Assembly: GCF_963378085.1 (NCBI RefSeq)
Contig: NZ_OY726395.1
Span: forward strand, 558,001 to 622,000
Direction of reading: 5' to 3'
DNA from: Mycolicibacterium sp. MU0050
GTDB taxonomy: Bacteria > Actinomycetota > Actinomycetes > Mycobacteriales > Mycobacteriaceae
Length of the DNA stretch: 64,000 nucleotides
Positions 27,605-37,922 of the stretch are shown piece after piece. Made by a program: the position numbers and the translations under genes. Each line of letters starts with the position of its first letter. The stretch's first letter is position 1. The notes beneath the pieces are model-generated. The model did not search any database. It had not been told where the DNA came from and saw only the letters and a program-made list of their open reading frames with translations.

Positions 27605-28693
27605 ATGACCGTGCCAGTGGCGATTCCCCGCTTCCCCGACGACGTGACGCCACAATGGCTGACGGGGGTGCTCGCGCCCGCTTCCGGCACTCAGGTCGGC
27701 CGGGCCGACGTCACCGCCATCGGGACCGGGCAGACCGGCGCCACCTACCGGGTGAAGGTGGACTACACCGCCAACCCCGCCGGGCTGCCGGAGACCTTCG
27801 TGATCAAGCTGCCCTCCACCGACGACACCGTCCGGGATCGGGTGGTGCTCGGCTATCGCAGCGAGTGCGCGTTCTATCAGTCGGTGGCCGACCGGGTCAG
27901 CGTCCCGATCCCGCAGTGCTTCCATTGCGAGATCTCCGAGGACGCCGCCGATTACGCGCTGTTGCTGACCGATCAGGCGCCCGCGGCCCAAGGTGACCAG
28001 ATCGCGGGCTGTTCGGCCGAGGAGGCGCGGCTGGCCGCGATCGCCATCGCCGGCTTGCACGCGCCGACATGGGCGGAGCAGGAGTGGCTGAGTTTCCCCG
28101 GCCTCGCCATGACCATGACCGACGATGCCGCCAAGAAGGGCCTCGGCGACGTCGCGGTGATGAGCGCCGACATCACCGTCGACAAGCTCGGCGACAAGCT
28201 CAGCGAGCAGGACCGGGCCACCTTCCTCGAGGCGATGGGTCTGGTGACGCCCTGGCTGCAGAACGACTTCGGCCGCTTCAGCCTGATCCACGGTGACTAC
28301 CGGCTGGACAACCTGCTCTTCCATCCGACGGGCGGACAGGTGTGGGTGGTGGACTGGCAGACGCTCGGGGTCGGTCTGCCGTCGCGCGACCTGGCGTACT
28401 TCACCGGCACCAGCCTGGAGCCGGCGCTGCGCGCCGAGATCGAACGCGACCTGGTCGCCGCCTACCATGCCGCGCTGGTGGAGCAGGGGGTCGGCGACTA
28501 CGACCTCGAGACCTGTTGGCAGGACTACCGTTACGGGGTCCTGCAGGTGCTGCTGATCTCGGCGCTGGGCTTCGCCTTCGCGATCGGCACCGACCGCGGC
28601 GACGACATGGTGGCGACCATGCTGCGGCGCGGTTGCGCGGCCATCCGTGACCTGGACACCGTGGCGCTGATCAGGGAGACCGCCGGTCTCTAG
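27605..28693 (+). CDS. Phosphotransferase of the aminoglycoside/ecdysteroid-kinase-like family
   Basis: A 362-residue protein kinase-fold enzyme. The catalytic loop is LIHGDYRLDNLLF (about residues 229-241), the metal-binding strand VWVVDWQTLG (about 246-255), and the N-lobe has TFVIKLPS with the ATP-site lysine. Members phosphorylate small hydroxylated molecules rather than proteins. Homologous genes are common in actinobacterial lipid/steroid catabolic clusters, but a substrate has not been assigned from sequence. It is co-transcribed with the upstream SDR. It has no signal peptide. Confidence 0.87.
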   Translation: MTVPVAIPRFPDDVTPQWLTGVLAPASGTQVGRADVTAIGTGQTGATYRVKVDYTANPAGLPETFVIKLPSTDDTVRDRVVLGYRSECAFYQSVADRVSVPIPQCFHCEISEDAADYALLLTDQAPAAQGDQIAGCSAEEARLAAIAIAGLHAPTWAEQEWLSFPGLAMTMTDDAAKKGLGDVAVMSADITVDKLGDKLSEQDRATFLEAMGLVTPWLQNDFGRFSLIHGDYRLDNLLFHPTGGQVWVVDWQTLGVGLPSRDLAYFTGTSLEPALRAEIERDLVAAYHAALVEQGVGDYDLETCWQDYRYGVLQVLLISALGFAFAIGTDRGDDMVATMLRRGCAAIRDLDTVALIRETAGL

Positions 28694-28701
28694 GCCCGCT
28701 A

Positions 28702-28751
28702 CTGACAACTGTCAGAAACCATTGACTGTTGTCAGAGTGCGGTGCTACGTT
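28702..28751 (+). promoter_or_regulatory. Promoter and double operator of the monooxygenase operon
   Basis: CTGACA-N2-TGTCAG (28702-28715) is a perfect 14-bp palindrome. An imperfect second copy (28722-28735, TTGACTGTTGTCAG) overlaps the -35. TTGACT (28722-28727), an 18-base spacer and TACGTT (28746-28751) form a good promoter for the gene starting at 28780. The encoded TetR two genes downstream is the natural candidate to bind. Confidence 0.7.
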
Positions 28752-28779
28752 CGGCGCACCTCGGGACAAAGGAGTCGCC

Positions 28780-30126
28780 GTGCAGAACTCGTCTCCCCGC
28801 ACCGCGATCATCGGCGCGGGCATCAGCGGCCTCACCGCGGGCAAGATGCTGAAGGACTATCGCGTCCCCTACACCACCTTCGAAACCTCCGACCGCATCG
28901 GCGGCAACTGGGCGTTCGGCAACCCCAACGGGCACAGCAGCGCCTACCGGTCGCTGCACATCGACACCTCGAAACACCGCCTGTCGTTCAAGGACTTTCC
29001 CATCCCGGAGCACTTCCCGTCGTTCCCGCACCATTCGGACATCAAGCGGTACCTCGACGACTACGCCGAGGCGTTCGGCCTGCTGGAGCACATCGAGTTC
29101 GGCAACGGCGTGGTGCATGCCCGTCACGTCGACGGGCGCTGGGAGATTGAGGATCAGGCGGGGGCGGTCCGGGAGTTCGACCTGCTCGTCGTCGGCAACG
29201 GTCACCACTGGGACGCCCGCCTGCCGGACTTCCCCGGCGAGTTCACCGGCGAGTCGATCCACTCCCACCACTACATCGACCCCGACACCCCACTGCAGTT
29301 GACCGGCAAACGCATCCTCGTGGTGGGGATCGGCAACAGCGCCGCGGACATCACCGTCGAGTTGTCGTCGAAGGCGCTGCAGAACTGCGTGACGCTGTCC
29401 ACCCGGTCCAGTGCCTGGATCGTGCCGAAATACCTTGCCGGACAACCCGGAGACAAGTTCTTCCGCACCACCCCGTACCTGCCGCTGTCCTGGCAACGCA
29501 AGGCCGCGCAGTGGTTCGCCCCCGTCGTCGGCGCCGACCCGACGAAGTACGGGTTGCCGCCGGCCAACCACAAGCTGTTCGAGGCGCACCCCACCCAGTC
29601 GGTGGAACTGCCGCTGCGGCTGGGCTCCGGCGACGTCACACCGAAGCCCAACGTCACGCGGCTCGACGGGCAGACGGTGCACTTCGAGGACGGCACCAGC
29701 GACGACTTCGACGCGATCGTCTACGCCACCGGCTACAACATCACCTTCCCGTTCTTCGACCCGGAGTTCATCAGCGCGCCGGACAACCAGATCCGGCTCT
29801 ACAAGCGGATGTTCAAGCCGGGCATCGACAACCTGGTGTTCATCGGGTTCGCCCAGGCCATCCCCACGCTGTTCCCGTTCGTCGAATGCCAGTCGCGGCT
29901 CCTCGCGGCGTATGCGGTGGGCCGGTATGCGCTGCCGTCGGTCAGCGAGATGGAACGCGTCATCGACGCCGATCAGCAGCTGCACGCCGGGCACTGCACG
30001 GACCGTCCGCGGCACACCCAACAGGTGGACTACTTCTACTACGACCACGACATCCGCGCCCGGGAACTGCCCGCCGGGATACGACGCGCACGGGAGCGCC
30101 GGGTTGTGACCGCGGGAACGCGATGA
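28780..30126 (+). CDS. Flavin-containing monooxygenase (FMO/Baeyer-Villiger superfamily)
   Basis: A 448-residue flavoprotein. The FAD motif GAGISG starts at about residue 12. The FMO identification motif F-x-G-x3-H-x3-Y is present as FTGESIHSHHY, and the NADPH motif GIGNSA follows. The ATGYN segment near the C-terminus is also conserved. Such enzymes insert one oxygen into ketones, amines or thioethers with NADPH. The match to the FMO rather than the classical BVMO fingerprint is clear, but some members do Baeyer-Villiger chemistry. GTG at 28780 is five bases after AAAGGAG. The next gene, an EthR-like TetR, overlaps it, recalling the ethA-ethR pair. Confidence 0.9.
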   Translation: MQNSSPRTAIIGAGISGLTAGKMLKDYRVPYTTFETSDRIGGNWAFGNPNGHSSAYRSLHIDTSKHRLSFKDFPIPEHFPSFPHHSDIKRYLDDYAEAFGLLEHIEFGNGVVHARHVDGRWEIEDQAGAVREFDLLVVGNGHHWDARLPDFPGEFTGESIHSHHYIDPDTPLQLTGKRILVVGIGNSAADITVELSSKALQNCVTLSTRSSAWIVPKYLAGQPGDKFFRTTPYLPLSWQRKAAQWFAPVVGADPTKYGLPPANHKLFEAHPTQSVELPLRLGSGDVTPKPNVTRLDGQTVHFEDGTSDDFDAIVYATGYNITFPFFDPEFISAPDNQIRLYKRMFKPGIDNLVFIGFAQAIPTLFPFVECQSRLLAAYAVGRYALPSVSEMERVIDADQQLHAGHCTDRPRHTQQVDYFYYDHDIRARELPAGIRRARERRVVTAGTR

Positions 30127-30749
30127 GGTCACGCACCGACCGTCGGACACCGCAGCGCAGCGACGCCCGCCGCGACACCATCCTCGACGAACTCGAGATC
30201 TCGCTGCAACACACCGATTTCGAGGGCATCAACATCGCCGAGGTCGCCGAGCGGGCCGGGGTCAGCCGGTCCGCCTTCTACTTCTACTTCGAGAACAAGG
30301 CGGCGGCGGTGGCGGCGTTGATGGAGCGGATGATCGACGACACCTTCTTCGTCACCGACGTCTTCACCCTCGCCGAGCAGACCCCGCAGGCGCGGGTACA
30401 CATCATGCTCGACGGCCTGTTCGACACCTGGGAGCGGCACCGACACATGTTCCGGGCCATGCTCGAGGCCCGCGGGCACAGCCTGGCGGTGCGCGAATTC
30501 TGGGACGAGGCGCGCCTGTCGTTCGTCGACTCGGTTGCCGCCATGATCCGCGCCGAACGGGCCCGCGGCGCCGCGCCGGACGGGGTGGACGCCACCGTGC
30601 TGGCCACCGTGCTGCTGGAGGTCAACGACCGGCTCCTGGAGCGGCTGACGTTCGGGGGACCGCTGGACCGCGACCAGTTGCTCGACGGTGCGGCCGCGGT
30701 CTGGCTGGGCACCCTGTACGGCATTGCCGCCCAACCGGATGCGAAGTAG
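30123..30749 (+). CDS. TetR-family regulator, EthR-like
   Basis: A 208-residue TetR protein. The DNA-binding part is EGINIAEVAERAGVSRSAFYFYFENKAAAVAALMERM (quoted in two halves here: FEGINIAEVAERAGVSRS and AFYFYFENKAAAVAALMERM). The C-terminal domain pattern with ERARGAAPDGVDATVLATVLL closely recalls EthR, including the LEVNDRLLERLTFGG stretch. It overlaps the monooxygenase stop as ATGA. Likely represses the operon through the CTGACA-N2-TGTCAG sites before the monooxygenase, released by a hydrophobic ligand. The binding specificity is inferred. Confidence 0.88.
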   Translation: MRSRTDRRTPQRSDARRDTILDELEISLQHTDFEGINIAEVAERAGVSRSAFYFYFENKAAAVAALMERMIDDTFFVTDVFTLAEQTPQARVHIMLDGLFDTWERHRHMFRAMLEARGHSLAVREFWDEARLSFVDSVAAMIRAERARGAAPDGVDATVLATVLLEVNDRLLERLTFGGPLDRDQLLDGAAAVWLGTLYGIAAQPDAK

Positions 30750-30751
30750 GG

Positions 30752-31642
30752 GTGCCAGTGTCGTATCGGGAACTGACCTTCAGCTCCGGCGCAACCACCT
30801 GCAGCGCCTGGCATTTCGTGGGCGCGGGCGGCGACGGCCGGCCGGTGGTGGTGATGGGGCACGGCATCGGCGGCACCATGGATTCCGGGCTGCAACCCTT
30901 CGCCGAGCGGTTCGCCGCAGCCGGGATGGACGTGCTGGCGTTCGACTATCGCGGCTTCGGCCATTCGCAGGGCTCGCCCCGACAGACGGTCTCGATCGAC
31001 AGGCAACTCGAGGACTACCGGTCGGCGATCGCGCTGGCCACCACCCTGCCGGAGATCGACCCGCAGCAGGTGGTGCTGTGGGGCGCCTCGCTGTCGGGCG
31101 GGCACGTGATCCGCGTCGGTGCCGGCCGCGACGAGGTCGCCGCGGTGATCGCGATGACGCCGATGACCGACGCACTCGCGACCGCGATGGCCGTCGGCAA
31201 GCAGTATCGCTTTGCGGCGCTGGCGCGGTCGGCCGCGTCCGGGATGCTCAGCCGCGCCGCCGGCGCGCTGGGGCGCGAGGCCGTCATGATGCCGCTGGTG
31301 GCGCGGCCCGGCGAACCCGGTGCGCTGACCCTGGAGGGCGCCTACGAGAACTATCTGGGGATGGCGGGCCCGTCCTGGCGCAACGAGTTGGACTCCGCGG
31401 TCGGGATGGAGTTGTCCAAGATCCGAGTCCGGCGTTACGCCAAGCAGTTACGCAGCCCGCTGCTGGTGCAGATCGCCGACTTCGACAGCTACGTCCCGGC
31501 CGACGCGGTGCTCAAGACCGCGGTGCACGGCCGGGCGCAGGTGCACCACTACCCGTGCGACCACTTCGACGTCTGGCCCGGCCACGGATGGTTCGAGCGC
31601 GCGGTCGCCGACCAGATCGCGTTCCTGCGCCGCGTGCTCTGA
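30752..31642 (+). CDS. Alpha/beta hydrolase (dienelactone hydrolase/acyl-esterase-like)
   Basis: A 296-residue alpha/beta hydrolase. The oxyanion region MGHGIGGTM is at about residues 35-43, the nucleophile elbow is GASLSGG (Ser about 113), and the C-terminal acid/His are in IADFDSYVPAD and YPCDHFDVW. It follows the monooxygenase and TetR by two bases, so a lactone or ester made by oxygen insertion is the logical substrate. The start GTG at 30752 has only a weak ribosome site; a second GTG two codons later is an alternative. No signal peptide. Confidence 0.87.
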   Translation: MPVSYRELTFSSGATTCSAWHFVGAGGDGRPVVVMGHGIGGTMDSGLQPFAERFAAAGMDVLAFDYRGFGHSQGSPRQTVSIDRQLEDYRSAIALATTLPEIDPQQVVLWGASLSGGHVIRVGAGRDEVAAVIAMTPMTDALATAMAVGKQYRFAALARSAASGMLSRAAGALGREAVMMPLVARPGEPGALTLEGAYENYLGMAGPSWRNELDSAVGMELSKIRVRRYAKQLRSPLLVQIADFDSYVPADAVLKTAVHGRAQVHHYPCDHFDVWPGHGWFERAVADQIAFLRRVL

Positions 31643-31651
31643 GCCGGGCGC

Positions 31652-31708
31652 CGAGTCAGACCTGAGGCAGGCGGTTACTCGCACTTTGTCTGCGTGAGGT
31701 CTGACTCG
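31652..31708. terminator. Long inverted repeat between convergent genes
   Basis: CGAGTCAGACCT (31652-31663) is repeated exactly as AGGTCTGACTCG (31697-31708). The pairing continues inward for seven more bases with two mismatches, so each arm is about 19 bases around a 19-base loop. It fills the 84-base gap between the hydrolase stop and the SDR stop and can act as terminator in both directions. There is no T tract. Confidence 0.65.
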
Positions 31709-31726
31709 AGGCACGCGCGGCGGCGC

Positions 31727-32548
31727 TCAGAACACCGTCGAGCCGAGGTCCACGGCGATCTGCGCGGCGGTCACCAGGCGGGATTCGTCGCTGGCCAACC
31801 AGCACACCGCGTCGGAGATGTCCTCCGGCTCGGCGATCCAATCCGGCAAGAACGGCGTCACCATCTGCATCAGGCCCGGGTTGGTCTCGTTGGCGCGGTT
31901 GAGCGCGGCCATCATGTCGCCGGTGCCCATCGGGGTGTTGACCGCACCCGGGTGCAGGCTGTTCACCCGGATGGAGTGCTTGCCGAGCTCGGCGGCGAAT
32001 GCGCGCGCCATCCCGGTGACGGCGTGCTTGCTTGCGGTGTAGTGCACCATGAACGGCTGCATCTTGATGCCGGCCGCCGAGCTGACCAGGATGATCGATC
32101 CGCCCCGGCCACCGTCGATGATGGTCTGCGCGCCCGCCATCACGGCGTTCCAGGTGCCGGTGACGTTGGTGTCCATCACGTCTTTGAACGACTGCGGGGT
32201 GATCTCGTTCCACGGCTGCGGCACCGTGATGCCGGCATTGGCGACGATCACGTCGAGGCGGCCGAACTCCGCGACGCCCTTGCCGACGATGTCGCGCATG
32301 GCCTCGAGGTCGCGGGTGTCCGCCGCGGCCGACACGATGCCGCGGCCGGTTTCCTCGACCAGGCGCACCGTCTCCGCCAGGTCCTCCGGGGTGGCCGAGT
32401 CGTACGGCACGCTGGGCGGCAGCGGCGCGGCAAGGTCGACGGCGATGATGTTGGCGCCTTCCTTCGCCATCCGGACAGCGTGGGCGCGGCCCTGCCCGCG
32501 CGCCGCCCCGGTGATGAAAACGACCTTGTCGGTGAGCCGTTGGCCCAT
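31727..32548 (-). CDS. Mycofactocin-type SDR oxidoreductase
   Basis: A 273-residue SDR with [25 protein letters not shown] at the start (residues 14-38, here summarised: cofactor loop ARGQGR followed by HAVR and IIAVD). It also has VANAGIT and the catalytic Ser...YTASK. The ARGQGRxHAVR...IIAVD signature and the insertion at about 42-57 mark the SDR family associated with mycofactocin, whose members keep NAD bound and pass electrons to that peptide-derived cofactor. The assignment is by signature; no mycofactocin biosynthesis genes are in this window. It is 22 bases after the acyl-CoA dehydrogenase, with an AGAGGAG site, in one operon. Confidence 0.88.
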   Translation of the reverse strand: MGQRLTDKVVFITGAARGQGRAHAVRMAKEGANIIAVDLAAPLPPSVPYDSATPEDLAETVRLVEETGRGIVSAAADTRDLEAMRDIVGKGVAEFGRLDVIVANAGITVPQPWNEITPQSFKDVMDTNVTGTWNAVMAGAQTIIDGGRGGSIILVSSAAGIKMQPFMVHYTASKHAVTGMARAFAAELGKHSIRVNSLHPGAVNTPMGTGDMMAALNRANETNPGLMQMVTPFLPDWIAEPEDISDAVCWLASDESRLVTAAQIAVDLGSTVF

Positions 32549-32570
32549 GGGTAGCTCCTCTAATTTGTCG

Positions 32571-33734
32571 TCAGTGTTGCCGCTGGGCGGCCTTGACCAG
32601 CCCGCCGCCGATGATCAGGCGCTGGATCTCACTGGTTCCCTCGTACAGGCGCAGCAGCCGAACGTCGCGGTAGATCCGCTCGACCGTCACCCCGCGCATA
32701 TAACCAGAGCCGCCGTGCACCTGCACCGCCAGATCCGCCACGGTCCCGGCCATCTCGGTGCAGAACAGCTTGGCCACCGACGGAGCGATGCGGCGGTCCT
32801 CGTTGTCGACCCATTTGCGGGCGGCGTCGCGGACCAGGGCCCGGCCCGCCATCACCTGTGTCTGCTGATCGGCGAGCATGGCCTGAACCAGCTGGAAGTT
32901 GCCGATCGGGGTGCCGCCTTGGGTGGCGGTGGCCGCGTAGGACACCGACTCGTCGAGCGCGCGTTGGGCGGCGCCGACCGCCAGGGCCGCGATGTGGACG
33001 CGGCCGCGGGCCAACGACGTCATCGCGGCGCGGTAGCCGATGTCCTCGGCGCCTCCGACCAGTGCCGACGCCGGCACCCGCACGTCGTTGAACGTCACGT
33101 CGGAGGTCCAGGCGCCCTCCTGGCCCATCTTGGCGTCCTTGGCCCCAACCTCGACGCCCGCGGTGTCGGCGGGCACCAGGAACACCGCGATGCCGGCGCC
33201 CTGGTCGTCGGCCGGACGGGAGCGGGCGAACACCACGAACAGGTTGGCGGTCGGGGCATTCGTGATGAACTGCTTCTGGCCGGAGATCACCCAGTCGTCA
33301 CCGTCGCGGACGGCCTTGGTGCGCAAGCCGGACGGGTTGGAACCCGCGCCGGGCTCGGTGAGCGCGAAGGAGGCCACCACCTCGCCCGAGGCGATGCCCG
33401 CCAGCCAGCGGGTCTTCTGCTCGTCGGTGCCGAATCCCACCAGCACCTGCCCGGCGATGCCGTTGTTGGTGCCGAACATCGATCGCACGGCCAGCGAGGT
33501 GTAGCCCAATTCCATTGCCAGCTCGACGTCTTGGGTCAGGTCCAGGCCCAGACCGCCCCACTCCTGCGGGATCGCGTAGCCGAACAGGCCCATCTGCTTG
33601 GCCTGGTCACGGATGTCGTCGGGCACCTTGTCCTCGGTCAGAATCTCCTGCTCGCGGGGCACCACCGCGCTGCGCACGAACTGGCGTGTCTGGGCGAGGA
33701 TCTGCTGGAAGTCGTCATCGCTGACTTCGCTCAT
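32571..33734 (-). CDS. Acyl-CoA dehydrogenase
   Basis: A 387-residue flavoprotein of the acyl-CoA dehydrogenase family. It has the N-terminal helical domain, [12 protein letters not shown] (about 142-153) for substrate/FAD, the [13 protein letters not shown] strand, and the C-terminal [20 protein letters not shown]. The catalytic Glu is E365 in [10 protein letters not shown]. It introduces an alpha-beta double bond into an acyl-CoA. ATG at 33732-33734 follows AAGGAG. It is the first gene of a two-gene operon with the mycofactocin-type SDR, divergent from the FabG-like gene. Confidence 0.93.
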   Translation of the reverse strand: MSEVSDDDFQQILAQTRQFVRSAVVPREQEILTEDKVPDDIRDQAKQMGLFGYAIPQEWGGLGLDLTQDVELAMELGYTSLAVRSMFGTNNGIAGQVLVGFGTDEQKTRWLAGIASGEVVASFALTEPGAGSNPSGLRTKAVRDGDDWVISGQKQFITNAPTANLFVVFARSRPADDQGAGIAVFLVPADTAGVEVGAKDAKMGQEGAWTSDVTFNDVRVPASALVGGAEDIGYRAAMTSLARGRVHIAALAVGAAQRALDESVSYAATATQGGTPIGNFQLVQAMLADQQTQVMAGRALVRDAARKWVDNEDRRIAPSVAKLFCTEMAGTVADLAVQVHGGSGYMRGVTVERIYRDVRLLRLYEGTSEIQRLIIGGGLVKAAQRQH

Positions 33735-33785
33735 CGACGGGGCTCCTTGGGAAGATTCAGACCGGGGCTCGCATACTTTCGCAGA

Positions 33786-33804
33786 ATCATATATGAAATA
33801 CAAT
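33786..33804. promoter_or_regulatory. Divergent promoter with AT-rich palindrome TCATATATGA
   Basis: A perfect 10-bp palindrome (33787-33796) lies in the only AT-rich part of this divergent gap. On the minus strand TATGAT (33786-33791) is a candidate -10 for the acyl-CoA dehydrogenase. On the plus strand TACAAT (33799-33804) is one for the FabG-like gene. The -35 elements are poor, consistent with regulated promoters. Confidence 0.5.
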
Positions 33805-33857
33805 GTCTGAAAATGGGACCCTCACGCGGTGGGGGCGGGACGCGAAGAGGAGTACGG

Positions 33858-34598
33858 GTGAGCCTGCTGGCGAATCAAACTGCGGTCGTAACGGGCGGTG
33901 CACAGGGGCTGGGCCTGGCCATCGCCAAGCGCTTCGTCGCCGAGGGCGCCAAGGTGGTGCTCGCCGACATCAACCTCGAAGCCACCGAGGAGGTCGCCCG
34001 CGGCCTCGGCGGTCCCGACGTCGCCAAGGCGGTGCGCTGCGATGTGACCAGCGCCGCGGACGTCGACGCGCTGGTCGCGGCCGCCGTGGAGTGGGGCGGT
34101 GGCTTGGACGTGATGGTCAACAACGCCGGGATCACCCGGGACGCCACCATGCGCAAGATGACCGAGGAGCAGTTCGATCAGGTCATCGCCGTGCACCTGA
34201 AGGGCACCTGGAATGGCCTGCGCGCCGCGGGCGCCGTCATGCGCGAGGCCAAGCGCGGCTCGATCGTCAACATGTCGTCGATCTCCGGCAAGGTGGGCAT
34301 GATCGGCCAGACCAACTACTCGGCCGCCAAGGCCGGCATCGTCGGCATGACCAAGGCCGCCTCGAAGGAACTCGCCTACCTGGGCGTGCGGGTCAACGCG
34401 ATCCAACCCGGACTCATCCGCTCGGCCATGACCGAGGCGATGCCGCAACGCATCTGGGACTCCAAGGTGGCCGAGGTTCCGCTGGGCCGCGCCGGTGAAC
34501 CCGACGAGATCGCCAACGTCGCGCTGTTCCTGGCCTCCGACATGTCGTCCTACATGACCGGCACGGTCCTGGAGGTCACCGGCGGTCGGCACCTGTGA
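33858..34598 (+). CDS. FabG-like 3-oxoacyl reductase / 3-hydroxyacyl-CoA dehydrogenase (SDR)
   Basis: A 246-residue SDR of FabG type: GGAQGLGLA (13-21), NNAGITRD, Ser...YSAAK and the C-terminal [13 protein letters not shown]. It can act on 3-keto/3-hydroxy acyl thioesters and next to a thiolase is best read as the 3-hydroxyacyl-CoA dehydrogenase of a beta-oxidation set. GTG at 33858 follows GAGGAG. A longer reading with upstream starts runs through antisense sequence and was rejected. The 105-base gap to the thiolase shows no promoter I can support. Confidence 0.9.
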   Translation: MSLLANQTAVVTGGAQGLGLAIAKRFVAEGAKVVLADINLEATEEVARGLGGPDVAKAVRCDVTSAADVDALVAAAVEWGGGLDVMVNNAGITRDATMRKMTEEQFDQVIAVHLKGTWNGLRAAGAVMREAKRGSIVNMSSISGKVGMIGQTNYSAAKAGIVGMTKAASKELAYLGVRVNAIQPGLIRSAMTEAMPQRIWDSKVAEVPLGRAGEPDEIANVALFLASDMSSYMTGTVLEVTGGRHL

Positions 34599-34703
34599 GT
34601 GCGCTGATCGCTGGGTCGCCGAGATCGACGAAATGCCGAAAACTACTCGCACAAAGCGGCCCAAAGGTGAGTTTGGGCGGGAATTGGTGGGGGAGGGGTT
34701 GTG

Positions 34704-35918
<1,215 letters not shown>

Positions 35919-35964
35919 CCGCGTGGGCGATGCAGAGCGCAGGCGAACAGGAGGAGCGGCGCCG

Positions 35965-37158
35965 ATGACCAGGCTGGCGCAGACGCTGGGTCTGACCGAA
36001 TTTCAAACCGAGATCGTCTCGACGGTAAGGCAATTCGTCGACAAGGAGATCATCCCGGTCGCTCAGGAGCTCGAGCACGCGGACACCTATCCGCAGGCGA
36101 TCGTCGACCAGATGCGGGAGATGGGCCTGTTCGGTCTGATGATCCCCGAGGAGTACGGCGGGCTCGGCGAGTCGCTGCTCACCTATGCGCTGTGCGTGGA
36201 GGAACTCGCCCGCGGGTGGATGAGCATCTCCGGGGTGATCAACACCCACTTCATCGTCGCGTACATGATCCGCCAGCACGGCACCGACGCCCAGAAGCAG
36301 TACCACCTGACCAAGATGGCGACCGGCGAGTCCCGCGGCGCGTTCAGCATGTCCGAGCCCGAGCTGGGCTCCGACGTGGCGGCCATCCGGACCCGCGCCC
36401 GGCGCGAGGCCGACGGCAACTACGTCATCGACGGTCAGAAGATGTGGCTGACCAACGGCGGCAGTTCCACGCTGGTCGCCGCCCTGGTGCGCACCGACGA
36501 GGGCGCCGAGAAGCCGCACCGCAACCTGACGGCCTTCCTCGTGGAGAAGCCGGCCGGTTTCGGGGAAGTTGTTCCCGGGCTGACCATTCCGGGCAAGATC
36601 GACAAGCTCGGTTACAAGGGCATCGACACCACCGAATTGGTCTTCGACGGCTACCGCGCCAGCGCCGACGACGTGCTGGGCGCCAAGCCGGGTCACGGTT
36701 TCGTCCAGATGATGGACGGGGTGGAGGTCGGCCGGGTCAATGTCTCCGCACGGGCCTGCGGCGTCGGCATCCGGGCCTTCGAACTCGCGGTGCGTTACGC
36801 CCAGCAGCGGTCCACCTTCGGCAAGCCGATCGCCGAGCACCAGGCCATCGCCTTCCAACTCGCCGAGATGGCCACCAAGGTCGAAGCGGCCCATCTGATG
36901 ATGGTCAACGCGGCCCGGTTGAAGGACTCCGGTGAGCGCAACGACGTCGCTGCGGGAATGGCGAAGTATCTGGCCAGCGAGTTCTGCTCCGAGGTCACCC
37001 AACAGAGCTTCCGGATCCACGGCGGTTACGGGTACTCGAAGGAGTACGAGATCGAGCGGCTGATGCGGGACGCGCCGTTCCTGCTCATCGGTGAGGGCAC
37101 CAGCGAGATCCAGAAGCAGATCATCTCCAAGCGTCTGCTGGCCGAGTACCAGATCTGA
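35965..37158 (+). CDS. Acyl-CoA dehydrogenase
   Basis: A 397-residue acyl-CoA dehydrogenase: FSMSEPELGSDVAA (about 131-144), MWLTNGG strand, RSTFGKPI (FAD-contact) and HGGYGYSKEYEIERLMRD. Catalytic E377 is in IGEGTSEIQK. It is complete and looks active on a short or branched acyl-CoA. ATG at 35965 follows GGAGGAG; a frame extending 14 codons upstream is less likely. It is followed after 13 bases by a GntR gene. Confidence 0.93.
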   Translation: MTRLAQTLGLTEFQTEIVSTVRQFVDKEIIPVAQELEHADTYPQAIVDQMREMGLFGLMIPEEYGGLGESLLTYALCVEELARGWMSISGVINTHFIVAYMIRQHGTDAQKQYHLTKMATGESRGAFSMSEPELGSDVAAIRTRARREADGNYVIDGQKMWLTNGGSSTLVAALVRTDEGAEKPHRNLTAFLVEKPAGFGEVVPGLTIPGKIDKLGYKGIDTTELVFDGYRASADDVLGAKPGHGFVQMMDGVEVGRVNVSARACGVGIRAFELAVRYAQQRSTFGKPIAEHQAIAFQLAEMATKVEAAHLMMVNAARLKDSGERNDVAAGMAKYLASEFCSEVTQQSFRIHGGYGYSKEYEIERLMRDAPFLLIGEGTSEIQKQIISKRLLAEYQI

Positions 37159-37171
37159 ATCCGCCGTGACC

Positions 37172-37837
37172 ATGGAGGATTTCGCCACCCGGCCGCAGCT
37201 GTCGGAGGATGTCGCGCGTCTGGTGCGCCGGCGGATCTTCGACGGCACCTATGCGGCGGGGCGCTACATCCGGTTGGAGCAGCTGGCCGCCGAGTTGGGC
37301 ATCAGTGTCACTCCGGTCCGGGAGGCCTTGTTCGACCTGCGCGCCGAGGGGCTGCTCGCCCAGCAGCCGCGGCGCGGCTTCGTGGTACTTCCGGTGACCC
37401 GGCGCGACATCGTCGACGTGTCCGATGTGCAGTCCCACATCGGCGGGGAACTCGCTGCCCGTGCGGCGGCGAGCATCACCGCCGAACAGCTCGCCGAGAT
37501 CACGGCCATTCAGACTCGGCTGGAGGCCGCCTACGACGGCGATGACGAGAACCTGGTGGTCCGGCTCAACCACGACTTCCACCGGGCCATCAACGTGGCC
37601 GCTGATTCCCCCAAATTGGCGCAGCTGATGTCGCAGATCACCCGGTACGCCCCGGAGGCGGTGTTCCCGACGGTGTCGGGTTGGCCGGAGAAGTCCACCC
37701 GGGACCATCGCCGGGTGCTCGCGGCGCTGGCCGAGGGGGACGCGGAGATGGCCCGCGAGGCGATGTCCGAGCACCTGTGCGCGGGCGCCGAACCGCTGAT
37801 CGACCACTTGATTGTCCGCGGAGTCATCGCGGAATGA
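37172..37837 (+). CDS. GntR-family regulator, FCD (FadR-like) type
   Basis: A 221-residue regulator. The winged helix-turn-helix (about 8-75) has RLEQLAAELGISVTPVREALFDLRAEGLL. The C-terminal FCD all-helical domain has the metal/ligand ligands Asp-x3-His (LNHDFHRAIN), and His residues near STRDHRRVL and MSEHL. It probably senses an organic acid or acyl-CoA and controls the thiolase operon in which it is encoded. ATG 37172 is chosen, with GTG 37166 as an alternative; neither has a good ribosome site, so translation may be coupled to the upstream gene. Confidence 0.87.
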   Translation: MEDFATRPQLSEDVARLVRRRIFDGTYAAGRYIRLEQLAAELGISVTPVREALFDLRAEGLLAQQPRRGFVVLPVTRRDIVDVSDVQSHIGGELAARAAASITAEQLAEITAIQTRLEAAYDGDDENLVVRLNHDFHRAINVAADSPKLAQLMSQITRYAPEAVFPTVSGWPEKSTRDHRRVLAALAEGDAEMAREAMSEHLCAGAEPLIDHLIVRGVIAE

Positions 37838-37860
37838 GCATCCGGCCGCGAGCACACCCG

Positions 37861-37894
37861 GACTCGCCCGCGTTCTGACGGAATCAGGCGAGTC
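37861..37894. terminator. Inverted repeat between the GntR and CoA-transferase genes
   Basis: GACTCGCC (37861-37868) and GGCGAGTC (37887-37894) form a perfect 8-bp stem with an 18-base loop, 29 bases before the CoA-transferase start. It could be an attenuating hairpin, a terminator or an operator for the GntR protein. Confidence 0.4.
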
Positions 37895-37922
37895 GCTGTC
37901 GGCCCGCCGGGGATGAGGAGAT

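Noticed and set aside
32049..34598. An 849-codon plus-strand frame ending in the FabG-like SDR
   Set aside because: Only its last 246 codons are the real SDR; the first part is antisense to the mycofactocin-type SDR and acyl-CoA dehydrogenase genes.
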